DNA of 64,000 nt from Hibiscus mutabilis (Eukaryota; Streptophyta; Magnoliopsida; Malvales; Malvaceae). The translations under genes and the position numbers were made by a program. Shown here piece after piece: positions 34,622 through 46,283 of the stretch (within the stretch, counting starts at the first letter, position 1; every line of letters begins with the position of its first letter). The stretch is taken from NCBI GenBank assembly GCA_019671005.1, contig CM033724.1, positions 20,685,786 through 20,749,785 of the forward strand, read 5' to 3'. The notes beneath the pieces were generated by a model that was given only the letters and a program-made list of their open reading frames with translations, was not told where the DNA came from and made no database searches.

Positions 34622-35011
34622 TTGGCTTTTCTTAAGGACTACGACTATGATATTGAGTATCATCCGGGTAAGACTAATATGGTGGCAAACACCTTGACTC
34701 GTAATGCTATCACTAATCTGAGAGCTTTATTTGTTTGTATGAGTCTCTATGAGGATAGTAATCTTCTGGCAGAATTACGGGTTATCCCTACTCTTCTTTC
34801 TGAGACTCGATTTGAGCAGCCTAATAATGTGTTCTTGATGCACCGTATGAAAGAGGTTTAAGAGGGTAAATCTAGAGATTTCTCTATTGATTAGGATGGT
34901 ATTCTTTGTTTCCAAGGCCGGTACTGTATTTCGAGGATTTTGGTCTGAAACGGGTTACTCTACGTGAGGCCCATGACAGTCTTTACTCTATGCATCTAGG
35001 TGGGGATAAAA
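34622..35011 (+). pseudogene. Element A: integrase N-terminus, cut by LTR D
   Basis: The open part 34622-34861 carries DYDIEYHPGKTNMVANTL. Broken frames then lead to the first half of the HHCC zinc-binding domain (an HLGGDK stretch ending at 35011). The domain continues, in matching order, at 48100 (YKNLRERYWW then CLTCQKVKAEH), which shows that everything between was inserted later. Confidence 0.8.
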
Positions 35012-37538
35012 TGTAACGCCCCGATTTTGGGCCTAGGATTTTTTAGGTGGTTTAGACGGTCCGTTGGATCATATTAGATTATTTGAGTCAGTTTTAGGAT
35101 TTAATTTGGAATAAATATTTTCGGATGAGATAAAAATATGGAAAAATAGTCTAAATCATTATTTAATATGGAAATGATTTTTGGTAGAATCAATTTACAA
35201 AAAGGGGTCTCAAAATGGGACATTTTTGTTAGTGACCAAAATGTAAAGTTTCCAAAATTATTTTTAGTGACTATTTTGAGAAAAGGTCAAAACTTTGAAT
35301 ATTTAAGGAGCTATTTAACCTAAAGTCTAATATCAGACTTTTTCCCTTAATTGGCTATTTTTAATGATCTAAAATAATATAAAAAGGTTAGAGAATTAAT
35401 TGGATAATTAAAAAAGTTTTAAAATAATTTGACGTAACTAACTTTTCCCAAAAAAGATTTTCCCTCCAATTCTCTTCAGCCAAACACCTATTTTCTCTTC
35501 AAAATTCTCAAGTAAAATCTTATTTTAATTTATCTTTTGATTTTTAATGGAATTATGATGATTTCCTAACAAAATTTAAATGGTTTCTCATTGTTTTGCT
35601 ATGTAAATACATCCAATTAAGGGGAAAAGCAGCCATTAGAGTGAGGTTCGTTCTTCTCCTCTAATACAGTGTTCTTTATTGAAATTCCCAAGTTATTGAT
35701 CCTTTACATATGTTTTCTAACTTGATTTGATGATTTAATTATGAAAGATTTGTTAAATTGAGGTTTAATTGGTTTAATTGATGAATTTTTGTATAGTCTC
35801 TATTTTGTTGAGTTATTGATTTATTATAATCATGATTTTGATGTTAAATAATGCTAATAAGTGGGCTTTAACATTGGAATCCCAAAACTATGTGAATCTC
35901 TAATTTTCTAGGTTGTTAGTTGTGAATTCTTGAGGTGTTATAGAGGTTTTATGAATGCTGGAGGTATAAGGATGTTGTTGTATTTTTAGATGTTAATTAA
36001 TGTTAATTGATGGGTTGAAACGTTAGATTATGGCTGGGTTAAGTTTGGAAGATGTTTGTTGTTGTGGAGTGAAATTGAGTAGTGGATGTTGGCGATTTAT
36101 GTTGTTGTGTTGTTGAATACATTTTGATGCATTGAATCCTCTATTTTTGTATGGATAAAATAGGGGAAGTTGATCCTGAAGCTTGAATGATTTTTTTCGA
36201 AGCTTTGGAGGTGAGATTACCGTATCAGCAAGCGAGGCTTTGCGTGTCAGTAAGTGAGAACGTGTTTTACAGCTTGGCAAAGGTTTGAAAATTGTGTTTG
36301 GGAGTTTAGATCAAGCTTGAAATGCTGGTCTAAGCTCGAAAGTAATTAAATGATAAATTCTCTCTCGAACTCAGTTTGGCAATTGGATTTTATGCACTTG
36401 TTTAAATGTTTTAATTACACGATGTATATACATGTTTTAAGCATAGTTTAATGCTGGAAAATTGATTACTTGATGATGTTGATGCATTTGGAAGTAATGC
36501 ATGTTTTGGTTAATGTTTAGGACATTGGTTAATGCAAGGGTTGTTGCATTGGTTAAATGATTTTGATGATGCATATGAAAAAGTGAGTTGTTGTTAATCA
36601 AATGAATTATATTGGCAAGTGATGGTATGAAAAGGATTGAAAATGTTATCGGATATAGTTGGTCTTCCATAGGATTGATAGTGCACTATAAAAAGTCGCC
36701 TTGGATGTTGAGGGGTTTTGATCCGTGTACCAAAAACTCCATCCAAATACCCTAATGGTTGATGGGTTTTGATCTTTGTACTGAAGACTCTCGTTAGTGG
36801 GTTATGCGTTCAACCGATGTGTGGGGTTGTGAATGTGCCTTTGATTCCGGTTGTGATGTCATGAAGTGTTGGGAACACTTGTTGAATCCGTGTATCTAAT
36901 GTTATGTTTTGTAAAGTGGGATCTTGGTTATTGATCACTTGTAAGCCAATACAATTGATGATGTATCATAAGATAGGTTATGTTGTTTAATGTGGTTTAA
37001 ACATGTTTACTCTTTAAGCCTTGCATTGGTTGTGTGCCTTGGAAAAGCTTAAATTGAGGATAGCAAATGTGCTTTTGTTGTTGAATCCATGATACATGTT
37101 GCATATAATTTAATATGCTATTTTGGAAATGTTAAGTGCATGGTTTGATAAGGCATGATGTCAAAATGCTGATTTAAAAGTATTTAGGAAAATGTTTATC
37201 AAATGTTTGTTAAATGGTTTAAAATGCATTGATGGTGGTTGGTTTTTAGCATTCCTCACTTAGCCTAGTATGCTTACGCTCTCTTTTCCATCAATGCAGA
37301 GAATTAAAGGTTGCGGGAAGTGATGAAGCAATAAAGGATTTCCAAGGACTTGTTTTCAAAGTATGATTTGAACGTTATATAGTAATAATAAGGGTAATGT
37401 GTCAAATGTTGTTTTAGGAGAGTTTTTGGCTGAACTCCTTGTTTGTGCAAGTTGTAATTGTTGGTTTGGACTTGTAAGTAGTTTAAAGTGCTTGAAGTGT
37501 GGTTGGTTTCACGTTTTGGATGTGGACTAGGGAGCATG
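35012..37538 (+). repeat. Solo LTR D, left part
   Basis: Starts TGTAACGCCCC, directly after TAAAA (35007-35011), and is interrupted at 37538 by element C. The right part is 47080-48094, followed by TAGAA (48095-48099), giving a 5-bp target duplication with one mismatch. There is no primer site, polypurine tract or coding region between the parts other than element C, so this is a solo LTR of about 3.54 kb, the product of LTR-LTR recombination. Minus-strand ORFs (36023-36280, 36437-36670, 37304-37537) match nothing known. Confidence 0.75.
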
Positions 37539-38404
37539 TGTCACGACCCGGGTTTTAAACTCGAGTGTCGGGTTGACTCGAGGTATGGGACTCGTGTTTG
37601 GGTCATGGTGTTGGGCTTTATAAACCCTATTTGGTTGAGTTTGGTTGGATGTGGGTTAGGAAAGATGGTATGAGCCCATAAGGGTAATTGTTATTTGGGG
37701 TGAAAATGAGGTAAGGGACTTAATTTTCTGCATAATGTAGAAAATGGTGAGATCACCATCCTTGTCCCATCTTCTTCTTTTCTAAACTCCTTCCCCTACC
37801 CAAAACACCATACTAAAGGCTCAATCTTTAGAGTTTTTGTGGGAATTTCATTTTGCATCTTGAGTGAGTTGTTTTCAGCTTAGGGGGATCTATCATTCAA
37901 GGTAAATAATATTGGATATGGTGGAGGTTGAGGTTTAGTGGGGTTTTAGGGAAGAACGAGAATGGTGTGTGAAATACTCCATTCTTGTTTTAACCAGTGT
38001 TCGTAGCTCTCTAAATCTTCCAAATAACATAGTAATCGTTTGGTAATCTTCCCTTGTAGTGAAAGAAGTGGGAGAGCCTTCGAAAGCTCTTGGGAAGAAG
38101 AAAGCTTGAAGGGTTGGTGTAGGCATCTTTTCCAGCCTGAAAAGTCGAGTTAGTACACTTCTAACTTTTGTTTGTTCATGTGCATCATTATTTTGGTATG
38201 TTTGTTGGAGATATGATGTTTTGGTTAAGATGAGAGCTTGGTTGATCATCAATGGTGGATTTTGTAATTGATGTCGTTTGAGTGTAAAATTGCTAGAAAC
38301 ACACATAAATGGCTCTTCATAACTTGTAGGAAAGGGTTAGGATTAAATGGTTGAGGTTAAGGGTGAAATCAGGGGATTCTTGAGCTCCAGAGTTTAAAAT
38401 CTGG

Positions 38405-38845
38405 GCTCGAGTATCGGTAAGGTTCATGCATGTACCGATACGCCCTCACGAGATGTGAGCTTTTTAAGTGAAATCTGCAAAGACCACGCGTACCGATACC
38501 ACTGTTCTATTGCATTTTCCAGTGACCGATTCGTGTATACACCCATGGGTGTATCGATACGAGCAGGGGTTGGTACGCAATATATGCGTACTGATGTAGG
38601 GTATTGGCACGCCATGGGGTTGTATCGATACAGAGTTTAATTTAAATTCTTTCGAGTCTAATTCGGGTATCGATACTCTATGTAGGGTATCGGTACACAG
38701 TGAGGGGTACCGATACCCATATAAGTGTATCGGTACGGCTTGTCGTACTAAGTCTTTCAAACTTAAATCGAGTATCGATACTCGTGGAAGAGTATCGATA
38801 CCTAGTGAGGCATACTGATACCCATATAGGAGTATCGGTACTCTC
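38405..38845. repeat. GTAYCGRTAC decamer array in LTR C1
   Basis: About fourteen copies in 440 bp, both orientations, some extended palindromes such as GAGTATCGATACTC (near 38769). Adjacent copies make long stems: 38685-38696 is the exact reverse complement of 38707-38718 (12 bp). The corresponding array in LTR C2 is more mutated. Confidence 0.8.
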
Positions 38846-39143
38846 TAGGCAATTTTCCCAAGAAATTGAGTTTGCGTTCGGGGGTTCCATAATTTGGGAT
38901 AAAGGGGCCAAGGGGTCTCCTATGATATAAAATGATTGGTGAAACTAAAAATGGTGTTTTATCTTTCCAAAGTGTTAATTGCTTAATATGTTTAATTGAA
39001 AGTGGATTGCTCATGTTAGCAAGTCTCAGGGATCCTCGATGGATCATGTGTGGTAGTTCCATGTGAGGACACTAGGTTTGTTATGAGTCATTGTTTGGTG
39101 AGATCCAGATATCCAGTGTGTGAGTGTTGCAACACATAAAGAC

Positions 39144-39362
39144 CACTTGATTCGAGATTACGAGTGATGAAACGAAGGCCATCCGATGTGAGATTTTGGA
39201 TGATGTATTAGCTCGATGAGAGATTCTAAGCCCCGCTCGATGTGAGATTTTGAGCGAAGACTCGATACGAGATTCTGAGTATATCAGCTCGATGAGAGAT
39301 TTTGAGCAGCTCGATGTGAGATTCTGAGTATGGGTGGGTTTTCCAGTGTCGGGTGACACTGG
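39144..39362 (+). repeat. Hairpin array in LTR C1 with GATGTGAGATT core
   Basis: Seven units of about 21-24 bp share a GATGTGAGATT-like interior flanked by arms that vary but pair: CACT/AGTG, CATCC/GGATG (39180-39202), GCTC/GAGC several times, ACTC/GAGT. They are followed by a separate perfect 8-bp stem, CCAGTGTC/GACACTGG (39343-39350 with 39355-39362). A 12-bp palindrome GTGTTGCAACAC lies just before the array near 39124. Confidence 0.8.
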
Positions 39363-39937
39363 GCCTCACTCTTGGGTTGTTTATTGATGTACTTGTGTTA
39401 TTGAGTTAATGAATCATGTATGAATGTGTTTAGGCAATTATGGAAGTGTAATCGCTTTCTCTTACCTAGATATCCTGTTATCTAGCATACTCTTAATTAT
39501 GAATCACTTGAAGCATGGTCGAGTGGTTGTGGATCCACTGAGCTTTATTAGCTCGACATTCAGAATTGTTGTTTTTGCTCGCAGGTAAGTAGGTTGTAGC
39601 GCGTAGCGGAGCACCATCGAAGCAAGAAATTCAGCATTGGCCACAGTAGTATAGTACATGTACTTAGATGTAAAGGGCTATGTATTCGTAGGACCTTTGT
39701 ATTTGTAACTCTATTTTGAATTTAATTTGTATGGGTCAAATGTTTTAAATTTTGATCATTGGAGCTCCTTAGGGATGTTTTAATATATTTTAAATGTTGT
39801 TGAACTTATATATATTATCTGTAAAATGATATGATATAGATTTGGCAAATTGTATTTATATTTATAATAAAATTTTATGGGAGAGGTTTGGGCTTGTGGC
39901 TCAAATGTAGCATCCGAGTTTGGGGTGTTACATTTAG

Positions 39938-39949
39938 TGGTATCAGAGC
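39938..39949 (+). other. Primer binding site of element C
   Basis: TGGTATCAGAGC, the canonical Met-tRNA type, lies five bases after LTR C1. Confidence 0.9.
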
Positions 39950-40102
39950 CTAGGTTTAGTCTATTCTAGAAAGTCATCGGGGAAGTCTAGAGTGGTAAAT
40001 AAGTGTCTAGTGAATACATACCCATAAGTCGAAGTCGTACTTGAATTAAGCTGAAAATTTTGATAGTGTGCTCATGATTGTCTATTTATACAAAATTGAA
40101 TC

Positions 40103-41180
40103 GTGCCTAGAAGAGTGAGGAATGCCAAAGAGAGTTTGGGTTCCCATGGAATGAGCTCCGATGAAGACTATGTGCAAGAGATGGAAGAGTCGGATGGGGG
40201 AGCTAGACATGAGGCCAATTATTTCTCTCATTTGTACCAAGCCTTGGACAGAATTGTGAGGGTAATTCCGAGGCATACATCTACCCCTCGTGAGGCACCG
40301 ATCGAGAAGGTGCGTAGACAGGTTGCTACTAATTTCCTCAGGTCAAGACAAGATAATCCGGTGAAGGTGAATCAATAGCTTCAGGACACTCGTTGGATTA
40401 TGAGACAAATGAGGCTGAGCTCAGAAGATAATTTGTCGTGTGTTCTATCGTTGCTGAAGAAGAATGCAATGAAATGGTGGAAGATAGTGGAGCTTGAGTG
40501 GTACCCCAACCAACCTACCTGGAATGACTTTCTTGACGAGTTCGAGAAGAAATACACAAGAGAGTTTCACATTGATAGGTTGAAGGACTAGTTTACTCAA
40601 CCTTGTGCAAGGGAATCGTTCAGTCTTCGAGTACGAACAAGAATTTTTGTAGCTGATTAGGTACGCACCGGAATTGGTGGCCACCTAGAAGATGAGGTGT
40701 AAAAGATTTATTAAAGGTTTGAGAAAAAAATTCAAACCTATCTGACAACTACCCCATCGATAGTGTTTTCTGAGCTAACTGCTAGTGCCAAGTCTCTTAA
40801 GTAAGTACAACGTTTATCTTATGGTCCTATTAGAGGACATAAGAGTTCCAGTGGAAGGATTCAGAATTTTTCCGGTAGCTCCCAGTTTAACCCAAGGAGG
40901 GACAAAAATAGTTAGAATCAAGGAAGAGGGATGTCGAATCAGTGCTCAAGGTCCTGTCGTAGATCTGTGTCTGCTAGCCTTAGGAGGCCTGCATCGTCTT
41001 CGTCCATGTTGAGCCCAGATAATTCTCAGGGTAGTGCGAGCGCACTAGTTTGTAATCAGTGTGGGCATAGGCATCGTGGAGAGTGTTTGGGAGCAAATCG
41101 AGCTTGCTTTGAGTATGGATCTCTGGATCACCTTGTGAAGAATTACCCCGCAGTTACCACTGCCATTCCAGTTTAGGCGC
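40103..41180 (+). pseudogene. Element C: gag with zinc knuckles
   Basis: The start MPRRVRNAKESLG at 40103 lies 150 bp after the primer site. A stop at 40376-40378 and further stops divide it, but capsid stretches remain (MKWWKIVELEW, TWNDFLDEFEKKYTREF at 40400-40591). A zinc-knuckle region at 41063-41155 keeps CNQCGHRHRGEC. The second knuckle begins CFEYG and ends KNYP where two Cys are expected, so two zinc ligands read Tyr. Gag would coat the RNA genome and form the capsid; this copy cannot. Confidence 0.85.
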
Positions 41181-41369
41181 TGAGGATCTCTTACCCAGCC
41201 CAAAAGGGCCAGGTTTTCGAGAGAAGGGGCAAGTCAAGCATCAAGCCATCAGAGTAGAGGCACATACCAGTCCACTACGAGGGCGCTGGTGAGGCATTAT
41301 GCGGTCAGAGACCAGGATGATTGTGAGCCCACAGATGTGATCTTAGGTGTGTTCTCCTTTTTTCTGTTC

Positions 41370-41900
41370 CCATAGTTGCATTAGTAGATTCGAGGTCTAC
41401 CCACTTCTATATTTGTAGCGAGATATCACAACAAAGCGGATTACCAGCCGAAGATCTTGAGGTAGGGGTTCGAGTGAGTAGCCCTTTGGGATTGGATGTA
41501 ATAGTGGATAAGGTGTATCGGAGGTGTCTAATTGAGGTTCAGGGTTTAAACTTTCTGGCAGATTTGATGGTTTTGCCGTTCTAGGAGTTCAACGCAATCC
41601 TAGGCATGGATTGGCTTTTTGAGCACGATGCTAGTTTAGGTTATAGGACCAAGATTTTGAAACTCCGTAGGGTCGATGGGTCTAAGTTAGTTGTTAGGGG
41701 AGAAAGGAACCCTTGCATCCCTACTGTAGTTTTGCCTTTGGCGGCAAAAAGGCTACTCCAACAAGGTTGCGAATGCTTTTTGGCTCATGTGGTTGATACA
41801 AGAGTCAGGGGTTCGGTCATTGAAAGCCTTAGGATGGTTTGCGAGTTTATGGATATTTTCCTTGAAGACTACTTGGATTACCCCTGGATTGAGAGTTAAA
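41370..41900 (+). pseudogene. Element C: aspartic protease
   Basis: The active-site turn appears near 41385 as ALVDSRSTHF, so the Gly of D-S-G is Arg. The C-terminal half is readable (FNAILGMDWLFEHDASLGY, 41585-41645) after a stop at 41582-41584. The domain runs straight into the RT linker, as in gypsy polyproteins. Confidence 0.8.
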
Positions 41901-42600
41901 GTTTTGGATCGAAGTAATGCCCGGTACGGCACCAGTGTCCATTACACCATACCGGATGGTACCAACAGAAATGAGAGAGTTGAAGAAGCAAATCCAAGAA
42001 TTGTTGAGAGAGGATTTATTCAACCAAGCATCTCACCTTGGGGAGCTCCATTTTTGTTTGTAAAGAAGAAAGATGGGTCTATGAGGATGTGCATTGACTA
42101 CTGTCAGCTTAATAAGGTAACAGTGAAGAATCGTTACCCCATCCTAAGGATTGATGATTTGTTTGACCAGTTGCGAGGTGCTCGAGTATTCTCTAAGATA
42201 GACTTGAGGTCGAGGTATTATCAGTTGAAGGTAGTAGAAGAAGATGTTCAAAAAACTACCTTCAGGACACAGTACGAACATTACGAGTTCTTCATGATAC
42301 CTTTTGGGCTTACCAATGCCCCGAAAACATTCATGGATTTGATGAATAGAATCTTTCAGTCTTATTTGGATCAGTTTGTTGTGGTGTTTATCGATGGTAT
42401 TTTTGTGTATTCGCACTCAGAGGATGAGCATGATTATCATCTGCGTGTGGCTCTCCAGACGTTGAGGGATAGACGTCTTTATGCTAAGTTCAGTAAATGT
42501 GAGTTTTGGCTTTCTGAGGTAGCATTTTTGGGTCACATCATTGCTGCAGATGGAATCCACATTGACCCTTAAAAGATTCAAGCTGTCGTAGAATAGAAAT
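41890..42600 (+). pseudogene. Element C: reverse transcriptase
   Basis: The longest open frame in the window (41787-42572, 261 codons) covers most of the RT: GFIQPSISPWGAPFLFVKKKDGSMRMCIDY, NRYPILRIDDLFDQL, FSKIDLRSRYYQL, MIPFGLTNAP, KFSKCEFWLSEVAFLGHII. The metal-binding box reads F-I-D-G at 42388-42399, so the second catalytic Asp is Gly. The conserved SGYYQL motif reads SRYYQL. The frame ends at 42570-42572, within the linker to RNase H. Confidence 0.9.
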
Positions 42601-43280
42601 CACCTAAAAATATCTCAGAAGTTCGTAGTTTCCTTGGGTTGGCGCGATATTATCGATGGTTCGTCAAAGGCTTCTCTATCATAGCAGCGCCGCTTACCAA
42701 GTTGCTACAAAAGGTAGTACCATTTGTATGGAATAGAAAGAGACAACAGTGCTTCGAAGAGTTAAAGGCCTACCTCACAGAGGCTCCGGTTTTGACTCAA
42801 CCCGAGCCGAGGAAGGGTTATATTGTGTTTAGTGATATATCTCTGAATGGTCTAGGTTGTGTCCTTACGCAAGAGGGTAAGGTGGCTGATTATGCCTCGA
42901 GACAACTTAAACCACATAAACAGAATTACCCTACCCATGATTTGGAGCTTGTCGCAGTTATCTTTACATTGAAGATTTGGAGGCAATATCTTTATGGGGA
43001 GAAATGTTACATCTATACAGACTATAAGATCTTGAAATACCTACTTACCCAAAAAGAGTTAAATTTGAGACAGCGTTATTAAATTGAGTTGTTGAAAGAT
43101 TATGACTGTGTTATCGATTATGAACTAGGCAAGGCAAACGTAGTGGCGGATGCCTTGAGTCATAAGTCTATGTATGAACTTAGGGCCATGTTTTCTCGTC
43201 TAAGAATAACGGAGGATGGTGGACTCTTTGTTGAGCTTCGGGTTGAGCCCACGTTGATACAAGAAATAAAGAGGAAGTAG
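42601..43280 (+). pseudogene. Element C: RNase H
   Basis: Two open stretches (42639-43082, 43089-43280) separated by one stop. The first contains the connection domain (YYRWFVKGFSIIAAPLTKLLQK) and RNase H with FSDISLNGLGCVL, the HDLELVAVIF stretch and the IYTDYKILKYL stretch, so the three acidic residues are still present. The second has the C-terminal DALSHKS and leads to integrase. It is the best preserved enzyme of this element. Confidence 0.85.
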
Positions 43281-43389
43281 GTTTTGGATGAAGAATTGGT
43301 GGCAAAATTGAGGCAGCTCAGAGAGGCGAAGCACCATACTTTGAGGTACGAGATGGTGGGTATTTGTACTTCAAATGGCGGTTGTGTGT

Positions 43390-44250
43390 TTCGGCCTTAG
43401 AATATTTGAGAGACCACATCTTGAGAGAGGCACATCGTAGTCCTTTTACCGTGCATTCGGGGAGCAACAAGATGTACCAAGACTTTCGCCCCCTTTTTTT
43501 GGTGGTCGCGTATGAAAAGAGATGTTTCTGAGCTTGTGACAAGGTGCTTAGCTTGCCAGCAAGTAAAGGCGGAACATTAGGTTCCATCAGGTTTACTTCA
43601 ACCGATTCAGATTCCATAATGGAAGTGGGATTGGGTCACAATGGATTTTGTCACAGGCATACCAATGACTCAACGGAAACATGATGCCATTTGGGTGATA
43701 GTGGATCGTTTGACCAAGTCAGCCCATTTCTTGCCTGTGCGCATGGATTTCTCCTTAGAGAGGTTGGCTCAAATTTACATCAAGGAGATAGTGAGGTTGC
43801 ATGGAGTACCATCATCAATCATTTCGGATAGAGACTCGCGTTTCACAGGTAGGCTATAGAAAAATATCCATAACGCCTTGGACACTAAATTGTATTTTAG
43901 TACAGCTTTTCATCCTTAGACCGATGGCCAGTTAGAGCGGGTTATCTAGATTCTTAAGGATATGCTCTAATATTGCATTGTGGACTTTAAGGGAAGTTGG
44001 GAGAAGTAGGTACTACTTGTTAAGCTTGCTTACAACAATAACTATCAGTCAAGCATTAAGATGGCCCCTTTTGAGGCTCTTTATCGGCGTAAATATAGGA
44101 CACCCTTGTGTTGGAACAAGCTGAATGAGAGAAGGATCATGGGATTTGATTTGGTTAGACAAACCTAAGAGAAGGTTCAGATCATGAAAGAAAGTTGCAA
44201 GTGGCCTTTGATCGTTAGAAGGCCTATGCGGATCAAAAACCCAAGCATAT
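43390..44250 (+). pseudogene. Element C: integrase core
   Basis: An HHCC zinc-binding domain is readable across a frameshift near 43490, in a T run (the two His near 43430-43455, CLACQQVKAEH near 43550). The catalytic core has the first Asp in MDFVTGIP (43641 onward), the second in ISDRDSRFTG (about 43825), and the Glu in TDGQLERVI (about 43930), so the D-D-E triad is recognisable. Stops fall at 43858-43860 and at several later places. The HDAIWVIVDRLTKSAHFLPV stretch is typical of gypsy integrases. Confidence 0.85.
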
Positions 44251-44260
44251 CGAGTATGAG

Positions 44261-44710
44261 GTGGGTGAGAAAGTGTTTTTAAAAGTGTCTCCATGGGAAA
44301 GGATAATCCGTTTTGGTCGGAAGGGCAAGTTGAGCCTGAGGTATATCGGACCTTATGAGGTGCTTGAGAGAGTTGGGCCAATGGCCTATCGGCTAGCTTT
44401 GCCTCTAGAGTTGGTGCATATCCACGATGTTTTTCATGTGTCTATCTTGAGACGTTACCGTTCTGACCCTTCACATGTCGTACCGCTTGAGGATATTGAG
44501 GTTAACACGGATTTAACATATGAAGAAGAGCTTGTAAGAGTGCTTGATAGAGGAGTTAAAGAGCTTCGTAACAAGTGTATACCCCTCGTCAAGATGTTGT
44601 GGAGAAACCATAGAATTGAAGAGGTTACGTGGGAGGTAGAGGCCGATATAAAAGAGCTCTATCCATATTTGTTTCCACCAGCTAAAATTTTATGGATGAA
44701 ATTTTTTTAA
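44261..44710 (+). pseudogene. Element C: integrase C-terminal region with chromodomain-like tail
   Basis: An open frame of 149 codons: GEKVFLKVSPW, FGRKGKLSLRYIGPYEVLERVGPMAYRL, LVHIHDVFHVSILRRY, then a tail with VKMLWRNHRIEEVTWEVEADIKELYPYLF. This tail layout is that of plant chromoviruses, in which it may target integration to heterochromatin. Similar tails end the deleted INT-1 and INT-2 regions. The clade assignment (Tekay/Del-like) is an inference from motif similarity. Confidence 0.85.
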
Positions 44711-44722
44711 GGATGAGAGAGT
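44706..44722 (+). other. Polypurine tract of element C
   Basis: An AAGGATGAGAGAG tract directly precedes LTR C2 at 44723 and is the expected plus-strand primer. Confidence 0.7.
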
Positions 44723-45540
44723 TGTCACGACCCAGGTTTTAAACTCTAGTGTCGGGTTGACCCGAGGCATGGGCCTTGTGTTTGGGTCATGGTGTTGGGC
44801 TTTATAAACCCTCTTTGGCTGAGTTTGGTTGGATGTGGGTTAGGAAAGATGGCATAAGGGCATAAGGGTAATTGCTATTTAGGGTGAAAATAAGGTAAGG
44901 GACTTAATTTTCTGCATAATGCAAAAAATGGTGAGATTACCATCCTTGTCCCCTCTTCTTCTTTTCTAAACTCCTTCCCCCATCCAAAACACCACACTAA
45001 AGATACAATCTTTGGAGTTTACTGTGGGAATTCCGTTTTGCATCTTGAGGGAGTTATTTTTTCAGCTTTGGGGGATCTATCATTCAAGGTAAATAATGTT
45101 GGATATGGTGGAGGTTGAGGTTTAGTGGGGGTTTTAGGGAAGAACTGGAATGGTGTGTGGAAGACTCTATTCTCATTTTAACCAGTGTTTTTAGCTCTCT
45201 AAATCTTCCAAATAACGTATTAATCGTTTGGTAATCTTCCCTTGTAGTGAAAGAAGTGAGAGAGCCTTCCAAAGCTCTTAGAAAGAAGAAAGCTTGAAGG
45301 GTTGGTGTGGGCATCTTTTCCAGCCTCCAAAGTCGAGGTTAGTACACTTCTAACTTCTGCGTGTTCATTGCATCATCATTTTGGTACGTTTGCTGGAGAT
45401 ATGATGTTTTGGTTAAGATGAGAGCTTGGTTGATCATCAATGGCTCCCCATAACTTGTAGGAAAGGGTTAGGATTAAATGGTTGAGGTTAAGGGTAGAAT
45501 CAGGGGATTCTCAAGCTCCAAAGTTTGAAATCTAGGCTCG

Positions 45541-45985
45541 AGTATCGGTACGGTTTATGCCTGTACCGATACGCCATCACGAGATGTGAGCTTTTTAAGC
45601 GAAATCTGCAAAAGGGGTATCAGTACGCATGGTAGCGTACCAAAACCACTGTTCTATTGTATTTTCTATTGACCGATTTATGTATCGGTACACCCATGGG
45701 TGTATCAGTAAGGGTAGGGGATCGGTACGCAATTTATGCGAACTCATGTAGGGTATCAGTACGCCATGGGGGTGTATCGATACGGAGTTTGATTTAAATT
45801 CTTTCGAGTCTAATTTGGGCATCGATACTCTATGTAGCACTGTGTACCGATACCCATGTAGGTGTATCGGTACAGCTTGTCGTACCAAGTTTTTCAAACC
45901 TAAATCGAGTATCAATACTCGTAGGAGAGTATCAATACCTAGTGAGGCATACCGATACCCATATAGGAGTATCGATACTCATTGG
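45541..45985. repeat. GTAYCGRTAC decamer array in LTR C2
   Basis: Counterpart of the C1 array with more mismatches. Several GTATCGATAC copies read GTATCAATAC, a change expected from CpG decay. Confidence 0.75.
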
Positions 45986-46283
45986 ACAATCTACCCAAGA
46001 AATTGAGTTTGTGTTTGGGGTTCCATAATTCGGGATAAAGGGGCCAAAGGGTTTCATATGATATAAAATGATTGGTAAAACTGAAAAATGGTGTTTTTAG
46101 CTTGCCTAAGTGCTAATAGGTTGTAATATGTTTAATTGAAAGTGGTTTGCTTGTGTTAGCAAGTCTCAAGGATCCTCGAAGGATCATGTGTGGTCATGCC
46201 ATGTGAGGGCACTAAGTTGGCTATGAGTCCTTGTTTGGCGGGAACCGGATACCCAGTGTGTGAATGTTGCAACACATGAAGAC

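Larger units (their letters stand above)
37539..39932 (+). repeat. LTR C1, 5' LTR of complete element C
   Basis: A 2394-bp LTR starting TGTCACGACCC and ending GGTGTTACA. Its pair is LTR C2 (44723-47079); in the first 200 bp I count roughly 7-8 percent differences by eye. GCATG (37534-37538) before C1 and ACATG (47080-47084) after C2 form a target duplication with one mismatch. A TATA-like TATAAACC lies at 37619-37626, repeated in C2 near 44801. Antisense ORFs shared with C2 (37935-38306 and 45084-45314) reflect the duplication. Confidence 0.9.

Noticed and set aside
37935..38306. Antisense ORF of 123 codons in LTR C1, partly repeated at 45084-45314 in LTR C2
   Set aside because: The similarity follows from the LTR pair. 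The reading is shortened in C2 and no protein family is recognisable.
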